From: Spirodela intermedia
Taxonomy: Eukaryota > Streptophyta > Magnoliopsida > Alismatales > Araceae
Length of the DNA stretch: 64,000 nucleotides
Direction of reading: 5' to 3'
NCBI GenBank assembly: GCA_902729315.2
Contig: LR746269.1
Location: 6,333,501 to 6,397,500 of the forward strand
A model generated the notes under the pieces. That model saw only the letters and a list, made by a program, of their open reading frames with translations, was not told where the DNA came from and searched no databases. Positions 39,301 to 51,340 of the stretch are shown piece by piece. Both the position numbers and the translations under genes were made by a program. Numbering within the stretch: position 1 is the stretch's first letter; every line of letters begins with the position of its first letter.

Positions 39301-42300
39301 AGCCAGCGAGCGAGTAGTTAGTGGCAAGTAGCGCCCAATATAAATATATATTTAATATTAAGTGAGACGTATTCATTAAGCATTTCATAAAAAAGATAAA
39401 AAACGAATCTGAAGGCACTTTCTTTCAAGGACATTTTCGAACAAAGTAGGTGAGTCCAGTTCAGAGTAAAATTACAAAACCTGCAAAAGTATTCCAGTAA
39501 AGCATGCATTAATCTTCCATTGTCTGCTCTTCCATATAAACGCCGGCGTTTTTCAATTTCAATATCTGCCAAGTATGGGCATCTTACAGAGTCACCATCC
39601 ACCTCCCTCTGCAACTTCTGTACAAAGGACAATGCACTCGATACACGTTCTTCAAACTGTAAATCAATTTGATAGTGTCAACCTTCACTGGAACATGACA
39701 ACAGAACTTTTACAAGTGCTTATCAAATAAAACTTACCAAATCCTCAGGAAAATGACAGTGCTTGCGAACGTCAGTGCCTTTAAAGCCAACTGGGCCAGT
39801 GATAGTCTCTGTGAGACTACTCATGTCTTGCTCCTCCAGCAAACAGGCTAAGTAATGGAGGAACGACTCCCAATCATCAGGACTGCCCAAGCAAAAAACT
39901 AGGATTCTTTATAAAGATAAACAGAGTAAAAGACAACACAAGTGACAGAGGACATAAGTTTAAACACCACATTATGCTAGACTATATCATATAGAGGACA
40001 TAGTCGTCATCTCTAACACAAGTCCTCAGGTATTCCCTTCAAAGGATAGATGATACAGACTCGGGCAATTTTATATCTAATGCTGAAATAACCGTTCTGG
40101 AGAACCTGTTGCACCTATCAGAATAAGCATAACAAAAATTGAAGGCTTTAAAAAGCACGTAGATCCAAATATATTTTATTCTGGAACAAGGACAGCACCA
40201 AAAAATGGAACAGATTTGCAGCTTAATGCTCCATAGGGTGTGCAACATCAAATTTACTTAATCAAACATAAAAAGAACAGGAAACACCACAATGTTGTGT
40301 TCAAGGTTCAATAGATGAAACCAAAGACTGGTGATCAGCAGTGACGGAGTTCCACCCCGCCACATTACAACCATATATCTATTATGCCAAAGACAATAAA
40401 ATGATAACCAGGTGAAAAGGTGACAAGGAAGACAGATAAGAGTTCCATCACGTGCTTAGTGGAATTTGGTGAATAACAACAAATCAGCATCATCAATCTC
40501 AAAAACAAATAATAAAGCGGATAATTCCACTTTCATATTTCCCGTTAAAATCCAGAAGTGCATGGCATCTACGCACAGACGGATATGTCATTAGATGCAA
40601 AAGGGACAAAAAACACCTAAAGCATTACCATAGTTCTAAGACCTTACGGAAGATATCCACAGCAGCAACATAGTCACCAGCACGTGCAAGAAGTCTCCCC
40701 TGTCAACTTGGAGTCAACAGACGAGATAAGCGAAAAAATCAGCAACAATTAGAGCCAAAAATAACAAAATTAACTCGGGGATTTCTCAAAAAATAGAAAT
40801 GTTAAGTATGCTTCAAGAAACAAGTGTGCAACATGTACAAACTTAATTGGTTGCTTTATCAGAAAAGACTATCTTCGCTCATAATTGTGCACTAGGTAGC
40901 TAAAATAAATGTAGACCAACTTTAAACATATCCGGCTCAAAATATTCTAACCAAAACACATGCCTTAAAAGTGAACAGAAAATAAAAAAAAGAAGTTCTA
41001 CCTGTATCCGATATTTATCAACTTCAATGGGTAGAAGAGACCCTAAACTTCCAGAAAGAACCTCTAAAGCAGCCCCATATTTAGCTTGTTGCTCCAAAAT
41101 AGAAATGTACACGAGAAGTGCTGCACCATGTTTTTAATAAATTTACTGAACATTAAAAATCACATGCAATTTTCTTTCACATTAAAATACAATGAGGTCG
41201 CAAGGGTAAAAAATTGGAAGAAAATATACCTTCTGGTTCATGCAAACCGTAGGTGGCAGCATGCTTCTTGAGTAAAGCTTCTGCAAGGGGAAGCAGTTTG
41301 TCACCTGCATCACTGCAAGACACCTAACAGAAGTAGAGAGCGAAATATTAACTACCAGTTCACAATAAACTGCTTCTGAAAGAAAATCATCGGGAAAAGA
41401 GATATCTAAATATATAAGAATGAATGACGAGAAAATGGTATGTCTGCAGAACCTGCAACTGAATGCTGCAAACAGCCCAAAGCAAAAACCTTTCTTCACC
41501 CACAGTTTTGTACATTTTAATGGCTATCTGCCACAACCACAACAAACAAATGAAATGTAGGAGTAACCACAACCCGCAGTCTCATGTAAAAAAAAAAATA
41601 TTGGAGAAAAAGGGAAATTCTTATAATTTCTCAGATATTCGCAAACCTGTTGTTGCTTCACATAGGAGTATTCACGAACATAACAATTGAAGAGCCCCAT
41701 CATGAGTTCCAAATTATTTGTGTATTTCCCACATGCATGTTCATAGCAAGAAGTTGCCAAGTCCACTGCCAGAACGTGAACTTTTATGAAAATAGAACAA
41801 CTGAAAGGAAAAATGACTAAATCAATAGTGTGACATTAATTGAACATTGAAAAGGGTACCGACAGCGATTGAGTCGTTGAAGGACCATTTGTAAGGTGCT
41901 GAGAGTGAGATCGTCCATGTAGACTATGCCACTAGAAAATAATTGTTCTCTCGCATTTAAGCAAACATTTAGCGCTTCATCAGGCTTCCCCATCCGCTCC
42001 AAAACAAGAGCCTTAAGTGCCTATTATAAATACGTAATTGTAACTAAGCAGTGGCGACATGAACACACAAATTAAAGACTGGGTATAACTTGATGACAAT
42101 ATAAATTCATTGATATATTGAAAATGCAGGACGCTTGTACAAAAAAAAATTGGTGACTGATTCAAAGATGCAAATCATTACACATGGAAAGAACCTTTAA
42201 ATTGATATGGAAAAAATTCAGCCACAAAATACCAGAAAAATATTTCGACGACTTTAATAGCAGCTGTAAATTGTACAGGTATATTTTGCATCTTCATTTA

Positions 42301-42817
42301 TGACTAACGTTCGAAAAAATAATTATTACAGAAAAATACATGAGAATGCTCACCAGCAAACGCACCAATGATATAATGCCAGGGAAAAAGAAAATACCAA
42401 ATAAGTACGGCAACTCTTGATACTCTTCTCTGCTCCTCGGACTATCTACATTTGTGGCTAAGATGAACAGCGACAGAACGTACAAACAAATGTCCCCCCA
42501 TCAACGCTGCTCGTGGCATTAGGCAGTTTTTAAAAATCGTTTGTCTATTCTAATCAAACACAAATCCGATCACGTAAAAGGCCAATATAACAAGAGCAGA
42601 TCGATCAATAGCCCCGCACCAACGGCCATAGTTCTGGTAGTAAATAAAGGAAGAAAACAGAAGCGCTTACAAGAGCGTAGGGACTGTTGGGATATTTCGG
42701 GAGAAGTGCGGTGCAAAGCTTTAGAGCAGCCTTGTACTGGCGTGAGTCGACTGCATCCCATATCGGCCGCACTCGTCGCTCCGGAATTCCTCCAGCCAAT
42801 CCCAACTTGGACGCCAT
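31578..42817 (-). CDS. NAA25: NatB auxiliary subunit NAA25
   Basis: Ribosome-anchoring, TPR-type auxiliary subunit of the NatB N-terminal acetyltransferase (partner NAA20), which acetylates Met-Asp/Glu/Asn N-termini in the cytosol. Eighteen exons in transcription order: 42817-42671, 42020-41864, 41765-41647, 41527-41453, 41323-41230, 41120-41002, 40699-40629, 39882-39738, 39656-39481, 38437-38235, 37641-37511, 35918-35842, 34750-34676, 34578-34386, 34127-34008, 33925-33787, 32762-32428 and 32297-31578. All phases close, giving 1031 residues against about 1065 in Arabidopsis. Clear landmarks are [18 protein letters not shown]-like N-terminus, [77 protein letters not shown] and the Lys-run GKKKKKT near the C-terminus. 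Introns hold poly-T (34330-34355), poly-G (about 32880-32894) and a long GA run. The exon 17 start is the least certain. Confidence 0.95.
33263..33347. repeat. (GA)n microsatellite in NAA25 intron
   Basis: About 42 GA units, preceded by GAGT repeats, in the intron between exons 16 and 17 of NAA25. It is the longest uninterrupted dinucleotide run in the window. Confidence 0.95.
34330..34355. repeat. Poly-T/A tract in NAA25 intron
   Basis: Twenty-six T on the plus strand, in the intron between exons 14 and 15 of NAA25. Confidence 0.9.
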
Positions 42818-43635
42818 CGGCGATCCCTCAGAGCCACCCCGCGCCGGGGACGGGTTGAAGAGATGCTAGGGTTTTGAATCGTTCTTGTTTCCGGCCTTCT
42901 TCTTGTCGAGGGAGAAGACGACCAGCGAGCGAGCGGGCGGTCTGCGCAGCGACGCCTGGAAGAAGAAGCAAGGAGGGTTTATGAGATCAGCTACGCACGT
43001 TAGCAGGGGGCAGCGCTATCCGTGGGCGTAAATGTCAAGAAAATAATTTCGTTTCATTGCATTTATTTGTATATCACTTATAAAATAAATATATGAAGTA
43101 ATGAGGTTTTTTTGCATTTTTTATGAAAAATTTCATATTTAAAGTAATTATTTCATACTTAGAAAATAATAACTCACGTGTATAACATATTCTATTTAAA
43201 AAACCCATTTTGAACGACGGCCGGTGGAGGAGACGGACCAGATCGAGCGCGGGAGCATTGGAGACGGGTGATCGTGAACCGTTGATTATATCTGGTATTT
43301 ACCCCGCAAATCGTACGGCTGTAGACGCGCTAGTTTTCAAAACTGCATCTCCACATAGCTGGGGAGGAGGACACCGGTTAATCTAAAACGTCCAACGTGC
43401 ACACCAGAATAGTCCACGGTCACCTGTTCTGGGGAGTGTCAGTCCTCTGCTGGAGGAATTGAGGAAGGCGGAGAAGCTAGGCGTGGCGGAGATTACCAAG
43501 TACAGAGCGGAGCAAACCCTCTTAGATCCGTCAGAGCACCTCCACTGATCGACAGATTTCCTTTAGCCGCACAGTTGTTCGCATCTCCTCTCATTTCTTC
43601 TTTCCGGGCTCTTGGCTTCTGCAGATTCCACTCAT
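42818..43635. promoter_or_regulatory. Divergent promoter region of NAA25 and BADC-like gene
   Basis: The two start codons face away from each other about 820 bases apart. A telo-box (AAAACCCTAG on the minus strand, 42866-42875) lies about 50 bases upstream of the NAA25 ATG, as in many plant translation-related genes. An AT-rich segment (43030-43205) separates the two GC-rich flanks. Promoter activity is inferred. Confidence 0.45.
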
Positions 43636-46600
43636 ATGGAGGGCGTCTCCATCATCCGATCTTTCCAAGGTGTTTCCTTCTCTGGCTTCCTCTTCCTAAT
43701 TCTCAGCATTTAGCGTTGAGCCGTTTCAGTGTCCATGAAAATATGTTCATGCTTTTTTCCTTAGATCGTTTCTCCTTGCCAAATGATTCATTGTACGACT
43801 GTGCTGTTGGATGTTAAAGAGAACTGCACTGTACTGCGAGATCCATTAGGCAGTAGTCGTAATCACTTCCCTTTTTACGGAAAATCCTTTTATCTCCCTT
43901 GTTCCTGCGAAAGGATAGGCGAGGACCGGGTTGTTTGCTGAGGATCGAGTTGTGGTATTTATCGGCAGAATAGTCCCATCGTATTATTCGTATGGTCGGA
44001 CAGATTAGATATGCTTGGATTCTTCGTGCAAAGTCGTTAGTCATTTTCTCCATAGTGCATGGGGGTGGTAGTTGCTTTGTTTGGTGAAGCTCGACTATGC
44101 TGCTTTTCGCAAGACTGGACAAAATCTTTGCTGAGTAGTCGTTCCAAGATTGTAAGTTCCGACTAGTCTTTGTGTAAAATTGGTGGTTGAGTGTGACGAG
44201 AGCCGTAGACGGAAAATTGCAGGGATTAAAAGGCGGCCAAATACTTTATTTAATGTCTTCTGAGATGGTTTGTGCTGGGATTATTCATCTTGCTGTAGAC
44301 AGTATCAGGCCAGATTACCCTGAATATTTCGTACAAAGATGGGTTTACGATCCTTGAGTTGGTTGAAGATCTTAATAATTCCTTGGAATGACCAGATGTG
44401 TCTGCGAGCGGGGGAAATTTGCGGGTATTGCCCATTCATTTGATGCATCCAGTTGGAATGTGTGTGAGTTCGTGTGAGAAGCAGTCTTATGACCTCTGAG
44501 AAGAAATTTTAGTTGGATTCATAATGAAATTCGCTGATTCGTGTACTTCAAATTCTATTACTTGGCAAGATGGAGGAGCACAGGATGAAGCATCCGAAGT
44601 TTTTTTTTTAACGATCATTTTTCAAAGGAAGAAATATGTGATTAAAAGTCATAAAGTTTCCCTTAGAAAAATCAGGTCATTTCTTGTAGGTTTCATTTAT
44701 AGTAATTCAACTGATAAGAAGCTGACAGGTGGACAGATATGAATGTAAATCTATTTAGGAGCGTTGATGTCCAATGAAGTTAACTGCACCCTCTTTGTGG
44801 GAAACTTAAAATTTTGTGGTAAATAATTTGCTACAGGTGTGGACAATGATTACCAAGGGTATTTTTAGATAGGAAGAAAATACAACGCCTATGCACCCTT
44901 TTTCATATAGAAAGCGTTTGGAAAAACTTCTTCTTTCCTTTCAGACTATTACATTGGAGAATTATCCAGACCGTTTGTGTCCCAGAGCAGCTTGAAATAA
45001 CTATGGATCCACCAAGTGTTCAGATTTCCAACTTCGAAGGATACACCAGGCTTAATCAAAATTTCTCTCCCCAGACAAAGCACTTAGGCAAAAGGTCAAT
45101 ATGAGCGATACTTATGTTCTATGCATGCTATCATTTCTATAGGAATGCTCAATGGATGAGATGATGGACTGAATATTTCGTTTTGTATTTGGCGGCTTCC
45201 ATGTTTTAGTTGATGTTTTAGCCATGAACAACTGATTAGGCAATTTCTTCTAGTGTGTGGCGGATTATATTGGGCTTTGAGTAGCATCAACTGTTTACAA
45301 CTAGTCTGATTGTACTGGATGATTGTGCAGTGGGGACTAATGCACGTGGCCAGGCTTTCCTGGAGAAGCCCCTATCACGGAATGCATCGTTGTACAACCT
45401 CGCTTTTCCTCTGGCTTCAGGCGCTGGTGGTAGATTGATTTACTCATTAAGGATTCATAATAGATCGCTCATTTCTTGTGTAAAGGCCTCAGAAGGTACT
45501 GTTACTGCAACATCTGGCCGAGTTTTCTTTCACACTTAGTATTTTCCTTTGGGTTTTCTATCATGCTACGAATTTGGTTATAAGTCGATGAATATTTTGA
45601 CTTCATACTGTTTCTCTGATAGCGTTTTTGGAGGTGTCAATCATCTGCTGCGTTTCACTGCTATAAGTCATGGATCTCGCTGTTGTCACATTGCTTGTAA
45701 CTAGCTGCAGATAGTTCTGGGATTATATTCTAGTATATAACCGAATTCGAACTAAATGCTCAAGTGTCAGGGAGTTTAATTCTCCTCAGCTCCTCGGGTG
45801 GTTTTTAGGAGTGCAGAGTAGATAGTTTAAGTTATCATTTATTTGGAAACCATGCAGCGGCATGTACCGGAAAATTCAGGCAAAAAGAAAAATTTGGAAA
45901 ACATGGGCGTAAAGGGGATCGCGATAATGCTTTATCCTAATTTATAGATTTTATTCATATATATATAGCTCCAATATGGGTTTCATTGCCAATAAATATT
46001 TTATTACAGTGGAACTAAATTAAGGTAAGCTTGATAAAACAATAAAAAAATCGATGGTTATTACAGCACATGATGGCTATTACAGCACTTTTGCTTTGAG
46101 TCATGGATTTCATGCTCAATGGTTATTACAGCATGTGCTTTGGGTCAGAAAAGTTATGGATTTCGTATTCCTTTCTTGGGAGCACGGAATGCATATGCTT
46201 TGAGCATTTGTATTAGGTAACCCTTCCATTATAGCTCTTTCCTGAGAGGAATTTTAGTTGGTCGATATAAGTTATCTGGATTATGGTTTCACCTTTTGTT
46301 TTGGGTCTCCTTTTATTTAGTGAGTTCCACAACCATGTTAGTGGGCTTTCTGGTTTATTGGTCTAGTGCACTTTCGGGCTCTTTCTGTTTGCTTTCTTGT
46401 TTTCAGGTGGCATACAAGGGAGAAATACAATGAAATGGGTCATAACTTTTGCCTTCTTCCTCGTTTTCAAATCATTACATACTGCATATCGTCATTAAAA
46501 ACAAAGAAGCTATGTTTCAATTGTGTTATGAACCTCTTGAGATTTGGGGCGAAATCTTCACCCTAATCTTACCTTATACGTGGATCACTTAGGGAATCAA

Positions 46601-49600
46601 CTCTCTGTTGTTTAGAAGAACCAGATTGAACAATTGAAAATGGAAATTGGAAATTGGAAAGACAATAGAGGTTCGCAGACAGTAGGGTGAGCCCGAATCG
46701 ATCCTCAGGAACAGGAGAGCCCGAATCGGACATCTCCAGGGACAGATCTCCCTCTCCACTCTCTCTTTTCTCCTCCCCCTTCTTATTTCGGCCTCTTCTA
46801 TATTTATAGGCCTCAGTACATTATTCTGTTGTGGTCCCCCCTCATCGTGGGGGTCTAGGTCGTCTTGTGTAGACGACGATTGGCTTCGTAACAAATTGAC
46901 TCTTCTCTAAATTCCCACAAAAATGCAATCCATCATAAGATGGTGGCGTGCACTACAAAGACCGATAAGAACATCACCAAAGCGCAATAGAACATGTCCA
47001 GTAGTGCACCTTAGAATCTCCTGCAAGAGGAGAGGGCCCAGCACAAACACATGTTATAATAATTCTTTTGATGACGTTCACAGCTCATAGATTCAAGGAT
47101 TTTCTTCCGGCTTAATGCAATTTATCTTTTTGATTTGGCAGATGCTTCGGAGAAAATTACAGGTTCAGTGAAGAAAAACACAAAGAATTCGACTTTTCCA
47201 AATGGATTTGAGGTTAAACCTATTTTTCTTTTTTGGTTTAATAAATTTCTTCATGTGACAAAATACCAAGGAAACAATGCATATTTCTCTCGTTTTAGGG
47301 AAGAACATTTCTCCGCATACACCCTAACGTTGCAATATTCAGTAACCTTCTTGTTAATTTTTTTAATTATAAGATGTATGAGTTTCTTTGTGTCGTCTAT
47401 CTAAATATCTTTCGCATCTTTGCACTTGATGGCGAACGCAAGATAGCGCCTTCATTTTCTTGCCAACAATCTCATGGCTTTTTCTTGTTGTTCTTTCATC
47501 TTCAAAAGATGGGTTTTATATATCATGGACCATGCTGGGGAACAGTAATTTTACTTTCACTCTTGTCGATTGGGTTGTACTTGGTGCACAAAATTCACAA
47601 TCTCGCAAGGGTTTTTTCGTCTTTCTTAACTTGTTGTCGCTTGGACTCCCTAGTTGGACTAAACCCTCAGAGGCCTATACTTAAGAAAAATCAGTGTTTA
47701 GAATATTTCAATCTGTGTGCATTTTTTCTTCTTATGATACGGTGACAACCCTTTTAAAACGTAAAAACAGAGCAGGTATAGAAAGCTTCCAGACATCGAG
47801 CAATATCACAATCTGGTTAGAGGAGAAAGCAATCCGTCAGCTTACCTGCTTGTTGTCGGTGTCACAATTCTATATCTTCAACCGTTCAGAAGATGGCATA
47901 CGTGCCTTTTCTTCAGTCAAATAGGAGGCTTATTTTTGTCCTGTAATCTTCTCTGGGCGTCCTTCTCTCACTTCTCTGTTTTTTTTAGAAAGTAGTTGAT
48001 TCCATGGTTACCCTCGGTGTAGGCTGAGAATCACTGGTGAACTGAAATCTTTGTGTTCGCTCACCTGTCAACAGTCTTAAGGCCCGCCTCTTCGGAAGCT
48101 GAAGTGGGAGAACAGAGTGAGAGGATGTAGGGGAGCTAAGAATGGGCCATTTGACCAATTTATTGGGGCAAAAGAAAACATAGTCCAGTCACGTTGACCC
48201 CTTTTAGATCAGCATTCGAAGCAGCTACTAACATGATCGCATTATTTTTATACATTTCAGACGTTGGTGTTGGATGTGTGCGATGAGACAGATATCGCAG
48301 AGCTCAAACTCAAGGTATGATTTGTGACCAGATGAATTCGATAGCAGCTTCTTATTGCCTCATTTGGTAGTGTGAAAATGACGGCCTTTTTCAAAGAAAA
48401 ATCCTGTCAAATTCCTGCATGAACAATGTGGTTTTCTATGTAGAAACTATATTGATTGTTATTGAATAAATGATTGCACTATTGCGTTAACTTTTTCTCA
48501 GGTGGGAGGCTTCGAAATGCATCTAAGAAGGAATGTAGGGGCTCCAAGATCTCCACCTCATATTGTGTCGCCAACGACGGCGCCGCCAATTCCTAGCGAG
48601 CCGATGGCCCAATCAATCCCTGCAGCACCCTCGGGCACACCTCAGAGGCCCCCTCAGGTGCCCACCAGTCCGTTCTCCAACGCCTCGTCAGTGAAGGCGA
48701 CGAAGCTAGCTGCTCTGGAGGCTTCTGGAATAAAGACATATGCCCTCGTGTCGTCTCCAACGGTAGGGAAAGGCCCCGGCTCTGTGTCTTCTCTCCATTT
48801 GTGTTGATTATCCTGCCCACACGCCAAGATCTTAGCCCACCGAATGCTCGCAGGTGGGATCATTCAGAAGCGGGAGAACGATTAAAGGGAGGAAACAGCC
48901 GCCGAGCTTTAAGGAGGTATTGCCGAAACTTGGTCTGTTATCTTTCGTTTTTCCTTTCCACGATTTTAACAAGATCAAGAAGTGATAAACTAGCGAGCGA
49001 GGAGAGAGAGAGAGAGGAACCCAGAAATGAGCTCCAGGCGAGATATAGAGAGAGAGAGGAAGCTAGAAATGGCTTGATCAGGCCCTTATGAAAACATGGT
49101 AGAGAGAGAGAGAGAGAGCAACCCAGAAATGAGCTAGGCAAGATAGAGAGAGAGGGAGCTAGAAACGGGCTGTGTCAGACCCTTACGAAAACCGCGAGAG
49201 AGAGAGAGAGAGAGAGAGAGGAAGACAAATGGGCTTCAAGCGAAATAGAGAGAGATGAACCTAGAAATGGGCTTTGATCAGGCCCTTATGAAAACCGGGC
49301 AGAGAGAGTGAGACCCAGAAATGAGCTCCAGGCGAGATAGAGAGAGAGGAACCTAGAAATGGGCTACGTCAGACCCTTATGAAAACCGGTTAGAGAGAGA
49401 CAGGGAGAGACACAGGTAGGCTTCAATTTCCCAGAAAAGAAAGATTATCTATTGGAGCAGCGTTTTCCCCTCATGCTTCTGCGATGTGTCGCAAAAACCA
49501 GGGCGATCTGATCGACGAGGGGCAGATTATCGGATATTTAGATCAATTCGGCAACGAACTCCCTGTCAAAGTGAGTATTCTTCCTAACTCCCCTCCCCAG

Positions 49601-49863
49601 CTCTCAAGCTCAGCTCTTCCGAACTACAACGAATCCCTTTCTCTTCTGTGTAGTCTGATGTAGCCGGAGAAGTCCTAAAGATTCTCTGCAAGGATGGAGG
49701 TACTCTCTCTCTCTCTCTCTCGCTAGCCCTACAAATCCTTTCTTTTTTTGGTCATTCCTCGCTGATGATCGCCACATTTGACATAATCCAACATGCAGAT
49801 GCTGTCGGCTACGGCGACCCGCTCGTAGCCGTCCTGCCTTCATTCCACAGCACCATCCTGTGA
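43636..49863 (+). CDS. BADC-type biotin/lipoyl attachment-like protein (plastid)
   Basis: BADC proteins resemble the biotin carboxyl carrier subunit of plastid acetyl-CoA carboxylase but are not biotinylated and restrain fatty-acid synthesis. Nine exons: 43636-43669, 45331-45495, 47142-47212, 48261-48314, 48502-48762, 48854-48916, 49502-49570, 49654-49699 and 49799-49863, closing to 275 residues. The N-terminus, rich in Ser/Arg/Leu, fits a transit peptide. VCDETDIAELKLKVGGFEMHLRRN is a family block, followed by a Pro/Ser-rich linker. The carrier-like domain (about 195-275) has GSFRSGRTIKGRKQPPSFKEGD, GQIIGYLDQFGNELPVKSDVAGEVLKILCKDGDAVGYGDPL. The biotinyl Met-Lys-Met is absent (GNELPV in its place). 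Introns are long; intron 6 holds a minisatellite and intron 2 a possible LTR. Confidence 0.93.
46606..46919 (-). mobile_element. Possible solo LTR in BADC intron 2
   Basis: A 314-base segment beginning TGTTG and ending CCACA on the plus strand is GC-richer than the surrounding intron and has a TATA-like TATAAATA on the minus strand near its middle. That layout suits an LTR, but I saw no target-site duplication and no second copy in the window, so this is tentative. Confidence 0.25.
49002..49410. repeat. Minisatellite of about 95-105 bp units in BADC intron 6
   Basis: Four tandem, diverged copies share a GA run, CCAGAAATGAGCT, a second GA-rich stretch, CTAGAAATGGGCT, then TCAG(G/A)CCCTTATGAAAAC. 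Copies start at about 49002, 49099, 49195 and 49300. The array fills most of the 585-base intron 6 of the BADC-like gene. Confidence 0.85.
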
Positions 49864-50032
49864 TTAAGAGATGTTAGCTAACCCTCTCTGTACTCTTCTT
49901 CCCTCATGGATCTGAGCTGAGAGCTTTTGGTGCCCGAGTTTCAATCTTTGAACTTTTTCTAATTGTAGCAGATCCCTTCTCTTTCATGGGGCTCTTAGTT
50001 TCTGTTCCTCTGTCTGAGAAAAATGAAGAACA

Positions 50033-50903
50033 CTAGAAGAGATCTTCTCTCCGGCGATCGTCGTCGTCGTCGTCGTCGCCGCCGTGCTCCGGCGGGTCGC
50101 AGACGACCATCCCGGGGAAGAGGACCAGGAAGTCGTCCTTCACCTTGGTACGTAGCTCCGGGTGGCGGAGGAGCCCCTTGAGGATGACCCGAAATGGCAA
50201 AGACAGCGGCGGATCAGGGGACCTTCGCATCTCGCCGTAGAATTCCATGCCCAAATCCGGCAACCCGCCGTCGCAGAAGGCCCTCACCAGGTCCCCGTAG
50301 GTGTGCTGGTCGAAGAGGACCTCCTCCTTCCTCGAGTCCCCCCAAACCCTCTTCGCCGCCTCTGCGTCCCCGTTCCTCGCCAGCATCACCAGCATGTCCC
50401 TGTAGAAGAACATGTCCGGCCTGTACCAGATCTCCTTCCTCACCACCTCGTAAATCTGCCAAGAATTAGGGCTCGGGTTAAAGTTAGGGATGGATTATTT
50501 TTCAGAGGGAGGGGGAGATCGTGAGAGGGACCTTCAAGGAGAGGGGGACGAGGTTCTGGCGCTGGAGCTCGGCGAGGACGGCGAGGAGGTCGGAGCGGAG
50601 GAGGCGGCACACGTGGGACTTCACGAAGGCCTCCAGCCGCGCGCCGCCGAACCCCCTGGATTTTTGGAGGCGTTTGAGCTCGTGGACGACGAAGAGGCCT
50701 TCCTTGCCCATCTCCTTCTTCCGCCGCCAGATGGACAGGCTGGGGCTCGACGCCGCCGCCGCACCCCGGTGGCCGCCGCCCCCGTTCTCGGTTACGAATC
50801 CCCTCACTCCGCCGCCGCCGCCGCCTCTCTTCACTGCCGCCGCGATCCTCCGCCACAACATGCTCAGTCTCGCCGTTGCCTCCCACCTGGTGGTAACTCT
50901 CAT
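50033..50903 (-). CDS. THA8-like pentatricopeptide repeat protein
   Basis: Short PPR protein related to Arabidopsis THA8 and its THA8-like paralogues, which act in organelle RNA metabolism. Two exons (50903-50532 and 50455-50033) join in phase 0 to 264 residues. The N-terminus is Arg/Ala/Gly-rich, fitting an organelle transit peptide. A core helix region GLFVVHELKRLQKSR and LLRSDLLAVLAELQRQNLVPLSLK is followed by VRKEIWYRPDMFFYRDMLVMLARNG, the family hallmark, then about three PPR-like helical pairs and an Asp-rich tail (seven D in a row). The start could also be the second Met (MLWRR, residue 15). Its stop faces the BADC stop 169 bases away. Confidence 0.88.
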
Positions 50904-51340
50904 GGGTATAATATATCACTACCCAGAGAAAGGTCTCTCATTTTTCAAACTTCTTGAGAGAGAGAGAGAGAGTTAGAGAGAGAATCTTATGCTTACCGAC
51001 GAGACCCATCTCCATGATCATCCTTCTCCGACCTTGTTTATAATTTCAGAATCTATTCCTGATTATTCATGTTCGAAATCATCATCATGACGATTAATCT
51101 GCATCCCTAATCAAGATAATTTCATTGAGATTATATCAACAACCCAAGAATTTTATTTATCAATTTATTTGTTCGTGGGGACCAGTGGGTAGAGCCCAGC
51201 AGAAACAATGGGAAGAATATATACCCGGAATAGATAACCCTAAGTCCGTGGTAAAATGTACATCAATAATCATCTATCTAACAGCTGTGGTGAACGGATC
51301 TACAGCTCTGTGGTGCCCAACCTGCCAAAAAAAAAATGCT
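50904..51340. other. Spacer: THA8-like promoter and DREB2 3' flank
   Basis: No gene seen. It holds a short GA run (50954-50986), just upstream of the THA8-like start, and an AT-rich stretch before the DREB2 stop codon. Confidence 0.4.
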
